NCBI GenBank assembly: GCA_003194525.1
Contig: NBIV01000316.1
Span: 1-57,113, forward strand
Length of the DNA stretch: 57,113 nucleotides
Direction of reading: 5' to 3'
DNA from: Gracilariopsis chorda
Taxonomy: Eukaryota; Rhodophyta; Florideophyceae; Gracilariales; Gracilariaceae
Shown here: positions 34,781-44,058 of the stretch, one piece after another
Numbering within the stretch: position 1 is the stretch's first letter
How the letters are laid out: each line of letters begins with the position of its first letter
Notes under the pieces: generated by a model
What the model was told of the DNA's origin: nothing
Database searches by the model: none
What the model saw: only the letters and a program-made list of their open reading frames with translations
Made by a program: the position numbers and the translations under genes

Positions 34781-34884
34781 TACTGCTAGTGTGATTCAAG
34801 GAATGAGTGCTTATCATGTACCATAGTATTCCAGAAAGAATGACGCACAGCGATAATCTTCATCCGTACAGCCGATCTGTGCGG

Positions 34885-35035
34885 TGAGCCCATCGAAGCC
34901 CGATGAGCCCACCAAAACCCGGTGAGCTCACCGGAAAGTGGGACGGTGGGACGAAAATACGGTGAGTTGGGGACGGGCTCACCGGGCCTCACCGAAAAAA
35001 TTCAGTGAGGAGAAATCTCCACCGTACTGTCATGG
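34885..35035 (-). repeat. Right terminal inverted repeat
   Basis: This is the inverted counterpart of 28827-28935. It includes a perfect 16-bp palindrome CCGGTGAGCTCACCGG at 34919-34934 and repeated GGTGAGCC/GATGAGCC motifs. Confidence 0.75.
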
Positions 35036-35039
35036 TGTC

Positions 35040-36070
35040 AGCTAGTTAAAAACTTCCGTCCTATCGGGTTGCTAAATATCCTGCGAGGACCTAGTAGCCG
35101 TCGGCCAAATGCAGAAGGGATGCTCTGATACACTTTGGAGACTGATTGGTTATGTACAAAAAAGCTCTTGCGATGTGACTACGACAAGAATACGTTTTTG
35201 TTTATGTCGACTCATAAGAACAGCAGGCCAGCTGGTAGTCGCCGTTGCCGAAAGATCGTTGCCTTGAATGGAAAGATATTCACGTGAATGAGTAAGTTTT
35301 GATCTATCACATCAAAGCAGACGTTCAGGGCGCGGATTTTGCTACGTCCAGATATTTCTATCTGAGCGGATAGGTGTCCCAGTTGGTAAAACTATCTACT
35401 ATATCTGAGACCTTGGACCAGTCTTCATCTCATTCCCAATCCATTCAGAGTGGCCCCAACATCCATGCTTCTCCGTCAACTAGTAGATGCCGGCGCACAG
35501 ACGGAGCCTCTCGACATAGACCCTGGGGTTATGTCCAAGTTGGCTGTTCTCTCTATGGTCTGCGCGAACTACGGTAGGGATGCTCTTACGACAACTGAAG
35601 AGGTAACGGTTTACGCTCCTAATTCCATCCGTCGAGATCACCAGTCCGGTCAAAATTTCCGTCGTACGGTCGAGATAATGATTGACATAGTGGAGAATAT
35701 TTAGGTAAGAGTCGTGCGAAGTCTGTTGGAATTTCAAAACAGGGCTGCTGCACTAATTTTCGAGACGGCCGCTGCCACATCGGGTACTCTGGCCATAGAA
35801 AATGCAGGGCTTTTGCTGAATCTACATACTGTACAAAATGTAGACCTTCCACCAATCAGTGCACAGAGTTCAGCCTCAGCTGTAAGCAGAGTTCCACCTC
35901 CACAGCTCAGCAGAAAGTAATTTATTCACACCAACCAGAACGCAGAGTTCAGCCTGTCACGACGCGAATGTAGATATGTACCCACTCATCTTGTGCCAAG
36001 TCATTCTGTAGATCCGAACATCCAATCAGCTCTGGGTCTTGCGGCTTGTACGAGCACGTGCTACAGCTTC
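35040..36070. other. Intergenic; weak coding-like frames
   Basis: Frames at 35450-35704 (DIDPGVMSKLAVLSMVCANY) and 35714-35920 have plausible composition but no recognised domain, and no promoter or partner gene is evident. Confidence 0.25.
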
Positions 36071-36079
36071 TCAAATTTG

Positions 36080-36520
36080 GATTTGAAGGCGAGAAAAGCG
36101 CACGCTGGCGCCCGCTCTTGAGTTCACGATCAAAGCAAAACCATCGCTCTCCTTCCCAATGCATTGCCAATCACCGTCCCTACCAGCCGTCTTCGAAAGT
36201 GCAAAAAGCGAGCACTGGCGAAGGCTCTTGAGTGCTTGATAACAGCAAAACATCTCTCTCCTTCTCATCACGCTGCCAATCAACCTGCCCACCAGCTGTT
36301 TTCGAGAGTGGAAAACGTGCGCGCTGGTGCACGCTCTTGATTTCCCGATCACGGCAAACCATTGTTCTCCTTCCCATTGCACTTCCCATCACTCTATCCA
36401 CCAGCCGTCTTCGGGAGCGCAAAAAGCGCGCGTTGACGCACGCTCTCACGTGCCCGATCACGGCAGACCATCGTTCTTCCCATTTCACTGCTCATCACTC
36501 TGCCTGCCCGCCGTCCCTTC
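36080..36520. repeat. Minisatellite, about 109-bp unit, four degenerate copies
   Basis: Landmarks recur at even spacing: the CTCTTGAG-type string ends at about 36120, 36230, 36339 and 36448 (intervals 110, 109, 109). Between them GATCA-GCAAA-CCAT, CTCCTTCCCAT and CACCAGCCGTCTTCG also recur in order. The copies differ at perhaps a fifth to a quarter of positions. Confidence 0.8.
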
Positions 36521-36860
36521 CCGTAAGTACCTTTTGGGGTTTCATTGTCGTCGATGTAAATTCTCATCAGCCTGCTGACGTGCCGTATCTTCCGATGGGT
36601 TGCCCCTTTTTTGAAGTGCACTTAAGTTAATGTCCTAGCCTTTTTTGGGTTTAGGGGACTAGATCTTGACACCCCAATGTTGTATTTTTTGTAGCATTTC
36701 TCATTTTGGATCTCTCCTTTGTATGGGAGCCACTCTATGGTGTGTACCACAAATGATTGAAAGACATTTGTCGATTGGCCTATTGAAATCTTCTTTGGAA
36801 GTCAGAGATGACGATCCATGGTTTTCTTCAAAGATGGTACTCTGTGAAGATATCTGAGAC

Positions 36861-37535
36861 CTACGGTGATGCCGCTGCTCTGAAATTCGATGGCGTTTCT
36901 TCTTCACTACTTCCATACATCCTCTTTTGCGCTTTTCGCTGCAAGTGACACCCATGTTTGGAATGTTTAATTATATGAACAAGGTCATCATTACCTGTTT
37001 TCTGCCCTGACAAGATCTCTTTGAACTCTGAGCTCAGTTGAACATGGTTAGCAGGATTAATCGGGGCTCGGCCTTTAGCAAGAGCTTGCATAGAAGTTTC
37101 TAACACCATCTTAATGCTGCGAAGTGCAATTAGTCCGAGATCTGTTGTTAAGCGATGCACTATATCAAACATCGCCCGTCCGTCAGACCAAGATAAATAA
37201 GTCGTTACCTCTTCATCGATCTTCGAACTAATGTTGTTCCAGAATTTATCCTCATCCACCGTTTTGGGTGCCTTTCTTTTGGAATCTGGTGCTCTGGCCT
37301 ACGCATGTTCTTTTCTGATCGTCCACTTCATACTTGATAGATGTATCTTTGTGCGTTCGGCGTCGTTTAATTTCCAGTAGGAGTCAAAAAGAGCCTCCAA
37401 TAGCACTCGACTGCCAAGAGCATTCTTTAACTGCGGTTTGCGGTATAGCAGCTCTGGGTACGTGATTGCACATCTAACTGTGTCGAAATGGAAATCTGGC
37501 CACTGTGTGTTTATCACAGGTGCATGGTGCCACAA
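36861..37535 (-). pseudogene. Unknown protein, one in-frame TAG
   Basis: From 37535 a 78-codon frame (PDFHFDTVRCAITYPELLYR) meets a TAG near 37300. It then stays open in the same frame for about 145 more codons to 36861. The region just after the stop is basic (DSKRKAPKT), followed by helical sequence (VDEDKFWNNISSKIDEEVTT) and a basic C-terminus. Upstream minus-strand frames at 37743-38042 may be earlier parts of the same gene. I do not recognise the family. A transposon origin is possible given the neighbourhood. Confidence 0.35.
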
Positions 37536-38285
37536 GGGCTTCAGGGGTATTGTTATTCCGACTGCCCAAGTTCATGAGAAACACTTGGTAGACTGGTTCT
37601 ATGACTACGTCTGTTTCCGAAGTATGGTGGCCTGGTTGTAAGACGGAGAAAACCAATACTGTTTGTAGAACACGTTCATCATCAAATCTGGTATCAGCCT
37701 ATCTTGCACTTGTCAATGGTTCAATGCTTACGTCGAAGACGACTAATTTCTACTTGGAATGACGCTTAGATCTACGACTTTTTGCAAAGAATAAGAAGTG
37801 TACTCGTTGATGAGCGTATGGAGCACTGCTTGCGGTATGGAGAGCTGCCAGGTTGTGATCTTCCGGTTTGTGAGGCTCAGAGGCTTAAAATTTTTGGATC
37901 TAGAATCAAAACGATTATTACGGCTCCTGTTGGTTAATCGAAGCATCTCGCTGGATATCTTCCACAATGGTACTTTGCGTTGCAATATAGTTCTGAAGTA
38001 CGTCGGTGTTCTCGTTATGCTAGTTTGGCATTCAAAAGACAAAGAATTAAAATGAACGAATAACGACTCTTCAAACCCAATTTTGAATGAATCAAATTTC
38101 TCAAAATAATTCCATACATAGCACAGAGCTAATTTGCTTAGGACAAAAGACTAGCAGTATACTAGACATTTCCCAGTTTCTTTGGAGGTAAAACTAGCGC
38201 CAAACTCCACTAATACCTACCCTCTCAGGTGCACGTGGAATCCAAATCCTACTGGTCCTGAGCGAGTGCCCCTGCAAATAGCAAA

Positions 38286-38315
38286 ATAGAATAGATAGAA
38301 TAGATAGAATTGATA
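38286..38315. repeat. Short microsatellite, 9-bp unit
   Basis: About three copies of ATAGATAGA/GATAGAATA-type units lie between the minus-strand relic and the Plavaka-like ORF. Confidence 0.8.
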
Positions 38316-38536
38316 CATAGCGTTTACATAACCAAATAGCTTTGGCTTTCTAGCACCCGTTGCCCGACCTGCTCCCTGCATCGCATGCTCTACCCCACGC
38401 CCTACGAAAAGACGCTCTGCATCGCGTGCACCACCTCTACGTGTGCCATAATATTAGGCTCCCCGATATCCCACTCTGCCACCACCCTCCCTTCCCTGTT
38501 TCCAAGCATCCCGTTCTCCGTTCTCCTTCCCCCGCC

Positions 38537-40298
38537 ATGATACCCTGTTGCCATCCCGGTTGCACCTTCTATGGCCGCACCGCGTTATCTCTCCAGAGTC
38601 ACCAACGCAGGTGCCCTCATCGACTCACCTCCGACAAACTCCCTTCCTCCTCCGCCAACGCTCCCGTCCACTTCCTTCCAAGGACCAAGCGACGAAAATC
38701 CGTTCCAAACCACTCCACCATTCCTCCTCCCACTCCCTCACACCGCCCCTCCGACAACGTCCCCCTCGCCGAAGATGAACCCTATCACATCCAAGAGGCC
38801 TCCCTTTCCCTCCAAACACAAGACGCACACCACATGGCAAGTCAAACCCTCTGTTCAGTCTCCTTCTCAAACCCACCTCCCCATACCTCGTCCCAATACC
38901 CCTTCTCTCTCCTCAACAACCCCCATCTCGAGCAACACGCCTTCTGCATCTCCTCCATCGCTTTCTCTTTCAGCACACGCAAAGCCGACGAACTCATCTC
39001 CCTTCTCAACCACCCGGACTTCTCCAAGTCAGCCTTCCAGAAATCCATCTCCTCCGCAAAGCAGTGCCTCGAACTCCAAGACCACCTCCTCAAAGAACTC
39101 ATCAGCTCCACCGGCTTCCTCCCTCTCACACTCACCGACGAGCACAACTCCTTCTCCGCAACCCTCTTCCAAAAACGCGCCACAGACGTCGTGAAGCAAC
39201 AACTCACTCTCGCACACTTCAACAACACCTTCTTACAACCCGTCTCCCAGTCTTCCCCTTCTTTCTCTTCCACCCTCGCCTTCGCCCATCCTATGGCTGC
39301 AGCCTTTGGAAACAAAGTCGTTCCTGCCTTCAAACAACAAGCCATCATGCAGTGCCACAGCAATGACATCGTCTGGCACAACCCCGAAACAACCGGTATG
39401 GAATCTTTCGTCGGTCTCGTCCAGTTATATTCCGATTAGTCCGCCACCTCACTCAAGAGCTCCTCCATCAACTCATATCCCCTTCACATCACCCTTCTCA
39501 ACTTCTCAGACGCATTCCGCCGAAAGTGTATCTCCGAAAACCTCACCCTCCTCTGATATCTCCCAACCTACTTCTCCCCCTCTTCCTCGCCCGACCACGC
39601 AAACTTCATCCCACATTGGCCCTCCAACATCCAACGTGAAACAAGTATGAGCCTCATTCAGTGCGCCATCTCTGCAATCCTCAACCCACTCCTCTCTTCC
39701 GCCCTCCTCGGTTTCTCATTCCGTGACGCCCACGGTGTACTCTGCCACTGCCACTCCATCCTCTCCAGCTACTGCGCAGACATCCCAGAGGCAAAAGACA
39801 TCCTCGCCATCTCGCACGGAACACGACCACAGTATCCCTGCCCCAGATGTACCGTCCCCCGCGAACACCTCTCCCTCAACACAAACCCCATCCACTTCCG
39901 CACACAATCCCAGACTCGAAACAAACGCAGAGAACACGCCGCTCTCCTCCGCCAGTCCGACGAGTACCAGCCCGCCCGCAAGCCAAAAGTCGCTCGCACC
40001 AAAAAGGAACAAGCAACCAGAGCCCTCCAGTCCCTCTCCCTCGCAAAGTATCCCTCTCTCTTCGAATCTTACGCCATTTTCAACATCACTCCCCTTCTCT
40101 CCTCTTACAACATCTACGTCTTCGAACCCCTTCACAACCTCCACCTCGGCGTCTCAAAGCTCATCAAAACCACCGCCATCGAACAAATCCGCTCCGAATC
40201 ACTCTTCACCACAGTCGGCCCCAACAACACCAAACGTTCCTTCCATTGCATCTGCACCTCCATCCTCAAAGACTCCAACTCCATCCTCGCCGCTAAGT
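38537..40298 (+). pseudogene. Plavaka-like (CACTA superfamily) transposase, 3'-truncated
   Basis: ATG 38537 starts with a zinc-finger-like segment (CCHPGCTFYGRTALSLQSHQ, then RRC), a layout seen in Plavaka/KDZ-type transposases. A Ser/Pro-rich linker follows. Later comes a segment resembling the Tnp2/Plavaka core: ETTGMESFVGLVQLYSD, then SYPLHITLLNFSDAFRRKC and YLPTYFS. FSFRDAHGVLCHCHSILSSY and YPCPRCTVPREHL follow. Two in-frame stops (TAG 39437-39439 and TGA near 39554) interrupt it, but there is no frameshift over 1.76 kb. Codons are strikingly C-ending. The frame stops being homologous at about 40298, where an LTR fragment begins, so catalytic sequence beyond is lost. It is inactive as written. 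Confidence 0.6.
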
Positions 40299-40933
40299 GG
40301 GGACACCCAATACTACCAATCATAATCAGACATAACACAATAAGGGTTGCACACACTGATTACAGCTAAGTACAACCATGCATAACATCATAACAACACA
40401 TTACAACAACGCACACCAAGTGAACCAAGCAGCCAACAATGCGCAACAAGTGAACCAGACATGCCAACAATGTGCCAGCATGTGACAGCACTGTGTAAAC
40501 ACCTACTTGCATCATCATCACTATGACAAAGCACAAATTCACATGCCACCGCATCCATGTACATACCCTAGGAGTGTTGCGTGCATGGCACGTGCTTACT
40601 TGCACAACTGAACATATGCAAAACCTGCATGTCCCTGTAAACCAGATGTAGCCACACATATTCCTAAGTACCATGCCCATTCACCTTATGTGAAGTGGCC
40701 AGTTCCGTGCCCATGACCCACACGATGCACAACACTTAACCATTACATTGCATATGAGTATATGCAGCAGCCAATCATATGCCCGTTTCACGGGGGGTTT
40801 GAGAACACACGCATTTGTGCTTTTGCAGAGCAGCTCTCAAAAACAGCCCTCCGTTATATGAAACATTGTTTCCAAATGCTGCACCATGATGTCCGAGGAC
40901 TACCAGGCATTCGACCATGTGCTAACATCAACA
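40299..40933 (-). mobile_element. LTR fragment (family Y), minus orientation
   Basis: On the minus strand it begins TGTTGATGTTAGC at 40933. It runs to GGTGTCCCCAC at 40299, where the promoter/R/U5 part is missing. Its last 180 or so bases are the inverted copy of about 43311-43490. It lies directly after the truncated gag-protease of element A, so it is probably that element's 3' LTR. Confidence 0.6.
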
Positions 40934-42343
40934 CACTACAAACCCATTGTTCAAGGTGAGACGAACTTCACTTAAGCGAAAGAAGGATTCAATGCTCTTG
41001 TCCGCCAAGCATCCTACGGACACCAAATTGTATTCCAGTTCTGGAACGAACAGGACATCAGTCAATCGTAGGTTTGCGTACTCAGATCGCAATACCGTGT
41101 GACCCCGCTGCGTTGCAAATACTTCAGTGTTGTCGGCAAGCATGATGGTTCGAGTTTCTACGTTGTGCAAAGACTCGGGAATAAACGCAGACAACAAATG
41201 AAAAAAGTGCGATGTAGCACCACTATCGGCATAGGTGTCCATATCGCAACTATCGGGAGGTACGATGGAAGACTTTTCCAGTGCCATAACACATACTTCA
41301 ATCTTTGATGAACTACCAGCCGGCTTATTGCACGACTTGGGTGCCCCAGATTTGCTCTTCAATTTGATGTTAAGCTTATCCAGGATGCTTTTTGGTAAGT
41401 GATTATCTGGGTTATCGGGATTCACATCGCATCTGTCCTTTGTGTGACCATCACGATCCCAGAATTCACAGTGATAAGTCCGGTTAGTGGAAACCACGTA
41501 TGCTCTACCAGCTGTACTTGGCCGATCATCATAGTCACTTCCATCCCTGATGTGAGTGTGACTAGAGTTTTGGGACACACGTGAACCACCAGAACCTTTG
41601 CTTCTGTTCTTCTTTCGACTTCTCGTACGTCCAGAACTAGAAGAACTGACCAGACGAGCATTGTACTCATCGATCAAAGTGGTGGCCACGTAGTCCCAAG
41701 TGAGTTCCGATATGTCCTTGGTACGTATTACAGCAGCCGTGGACTCCACCGAACTGTTCGGATCAATGGAAGCAAGAAGCACAGGTGCCCTGTGAGACTC
41801 CGGTATAGCAGCCTCCTTGCCCATACGGTCTAACTGAGCGAACATTGCCGTGTATTGATCCACATAGCTGGACATGTCCTCACCGCTGTACGACATTCGG
41901 AACAATCGTGTCTGCACTGCCATTCTAGATACAGTCCTATTGGATGCATAACGTCCATCCAAGAGTTGCAAAATACGTGCAGGATCATCATCCACGTCCA
42001 TGACTACGCGTAATGGAGCATCACCAAGAGCACAGATGATGATACCACAAGCCTTTTCTCGTTTTGCAATGATACGGGGAGTTGCTATTTCAGTGCCACT
42101 ACCTGCCGTAGTTGTGTCATGCGTTGGAGTATCTGTGGTAGATTGAACCCCAGAGGGATTCGCGACATTCCAAACACCATTAATACGGCATGCAGCACGA
42201 AGACGGTGACGCCACAGCATATAATCATCACCACGCTTACCATGGAAACGAGGAATTTTCATTCCAGAGGTGGATTCCGTTTCAACTTCGGAGTCCGACA
42301 TGGTTCCTACGGGGCTAGAACCAAAGAAAAGCAACAAAAACAA
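40934..42343 (-). pseudogene. Copia element A: gag and protease only
   Basis: A 471-codon frame starts at 42343 (a later Met, MSDSEVETESTSG, aligns with element B). It contains the Copia gag region (IPRFHGKRGDDYMLWRHRLR), a Ser/Arg-rich linker, a CCHC-like knuckle (CEFWDRDGHTKDRC, first positions altered) and the aspartic protease active site TYADSGATSHFF. After the protease flap (EYNLVSVGCLADKS) homology to element B ends near 40935. The frame stops inside the adjoining LTR at 40928. Integrase, reverse transcriptase and RNase H are absent, so this copy is internally deleted and could move only in trans, if at all. Confidence 0.8.
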
Positions 42344-42363
42344 CTATGTGGATGCCAATTGTA

Positions 42364-42516
42364 GTGATATCCACACAATGTAGTGAAGCCGAAGAAGGGA
42401 TTTCAAGTCTTCTGTTACACAAAGAACCACAAAAACTGGAGCGGAGAAGAATCTCAAACACTCAACAGCGAAAACGTCAGCGGAGACCATGTAACCAAGT
42501 CTACTACGCTTGTGGA
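42364..42516 (-). other. Leader of element A
   Basis: The stretch between the gag start and the adjacent family-X LTR has no ORF. No initiator-tRNA-type primer site is seen at the LTR edge, so the LTR at 42517-43306 need not belong to element A. Confidence 0.4.
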
Positions 42517-43306
42517 CGTTGTAAGTTGCAAGGAAGTTGAGGGGATGGAAGGGAAGTTCGCCAGCTCTAGCTTGGATTTACTTGGAGGTCCTTCAGGCAC
42601 ATCTTATATACCACTCTAAACTCGAATTGCGCAGGAACACCAACTACAAGTAAAACCTAAACCACTAAGCAGGGATACTCAATACTAGCAATCATCATCT
42701 AACATGACATAGCCAGCTCAGCACAACCTCATTACATCAACGCACACCAACGCACCAACGTTACGTAATAGTTACGTGCATACACATGACCATGACAAGG
42801 CACAAATTCACGACTCCAACACACGCCAGCACATGCCAACACATCACGGTAAGTCAACACGTCACGGTAAGTCGGCACGTAACCTGTGGTGTTAGTGCCA
42901 TGTCATCAAGTGGCAATGCATCAAGTGGCAATGCACACAACACCCACGTCATCAATATACCCGTGCATGTGTAAACCTGTTGACAGTGCATGCGCACCTT
43001 ACCATTGTACCAACCACTGCTGTACCACTTGTACCAGCTGTCAACCACTTCACCAGTATCCCCTGCACACAACGTACACTGTGACCACTGTAGTAGCTGG
43101 ACACGTGGGTGTGCCCAACCGATCCAGTTATGCCATACCACTTGTACGCACCACGTTGCATATGTACATTTGCAGTAGCCAATCAGAAGCCAGTTTCACG
43201 TTGGGTTCGCGCACACGCACATATGCGCTTTTGCAGAGGTACCCTCCAAAACAGCCCATGCTCCCCGGAACATTTGGTTTTCAGTGACAGCACAGGTACT
43301 ACTGCC
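42517..43306 (-). mobile_element. Solo LTR, family X
   Basis: It is closely similar over its length to the LTRs at 48055-48833 and 54101-54879. It differs by substitutions and a 15-bp internal tandem duplication (CATCAAGTGGCAATG repeated, near 42906-42935). No family-X internal sequence adjoins either side, so it is a solo LTR left by recombination or a truncated insertion. On the minus strand it carries TATATAAG and, upstream, GATTGCTAGTATTGAG in the position of a CCAAT box. Confidence 0.8.
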
Positions 43307-43307
43307 A

Positions 43308-43680
43308 AAAGGCACATTGTTGGCATGTCTGGTTCACTTGTTGCGCATTGTTGGCTGCTTGGTTCACTTGGTGTGCGTTGTTGTAATGTGGTGTTATGAT
43401 GTTATGCATGGTTGTACTTAGCTGTAATCAGTGTGTGCAACCCTTATTGTGTTATGTTTGATTATGATTGGTGGTATTGGGTGTCCCCACTTATTGGTGA
43501 AGGGTTTTCTTGTGGTGGAAGTGCGAAGTAGATGTGCTATATAAGACTCCGAAGTCGCAGTACCAAATAAACTCGCCCCCAAGCCTGGCAACCTTTACTC
43601 TTTATTTTCTTTCTTTCTTTCCTTTTCATTTCTGCCGAAGCCCAACATCATCAACATCATTTCATATCAAGAAGTTGATG
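43308..43680 (+). mobile_element. LTR fragment (family Y), plus orientation
   Basis: It starts abruptly after the solo LTR and overlaps, in inverted orientation, about 180 bp of the fragment at 40299-40933. It supplies the missing promoter half: GATTGGTGGTATTGGGTGTCCCC, then GCTATATAAG near 43536-43545, then a TTTC-rich U5-like end. Confidence 0.6.
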
Positions 43681-43920
43681 TAAGGTATCATGAGTTAGTG
43701 CTAGCGTGGCTATGTTATGTTACATGATGATTGGTAGTATTGAGTGTCCCCAGCTACTGGTTTAGGTTTCAGTTGAAGTCGAAGTTGCGACTAAGATGAA
43801 GTTAGAGTTCTATATAAGTTGTTATTGTAGAACCTCCAAGTAAATCGGAGCCAGAGCTGGCAAACTTCCTTGGCATTCCCCTACCTTTCCTTTCCCTTCC
43901 CCTTCAAGTACTACCAATCC
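43681..43920 (+). mobile_element. LTR fragment (family Z), probable 5' LTR of element B
   Basis: From GTTGATGTAA onward it parallels the complement of family X: GGCTATGTTATGTTA, GATGATTGGTAGTATTGAGT, CTATATAAG and AACCTCCAAGTAAATC, with many substitutions. It precedes the gag of element B at 44059 in the same orientation. Confidence 0.5.
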
Positions 43921-44058
43921 GCTATCAGTCCACAGCTGCACCTCTCGAACAGCTCTTTTGTCTATTCTGATAGCGATTCTAAGCATCGAGTCCCTCACTG
44001 TCCTTCATTTCCGTGCATTATTTGTTCCAATTTTGGTTACTGAACTTCTTCTGGAACC

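Larger units (their letters stand above)
28827..35035 (+). mobile_element. piggyBac-like DNA transposon (about 6.2 kb) with nested LINE
   Basis: The ends CCATGACAGTAC (28827) and its inverted copy (35035) open imperfect terminal inverted repeats of roughly 100-140 bp. Both ends share the blocks GTGAGGCCCGGTGAGCCCGT, CCCCAACT, ACCGTATTTTC and CCCACCGT. The right end has about 30 extra bases near its tip. Between them lie a broken piggyBac-like transposase (29017-32150, plus) and a LINE (about 32290-34780, plus). I could not find a clean TTAA target duplication: a TTAG lies a few bases outside the left end and a TTAA about 10 bp outside the right. The outer limits are therefore accurate only to a few bases. 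The element was presumably mobile before the transposase decayed and the LINE inserted. Confidence 0.65.

Noticed and set aside
38571..39194. Long Pro/Ser-rich frame inside the Plavaka-like region
   Set aside because: It is the out-of-frame shadow of the transposase in C-rich sequence. The frame carrying the zinc finger and core motifs is the coding one.
40928..40960. Natural C-terminus of element A gag at the stop at 40928
   Set aside because: The last residues are encoded by the adjoining LTR. Element B continues into integrase at the same point, so the stop is a truncation artefact.
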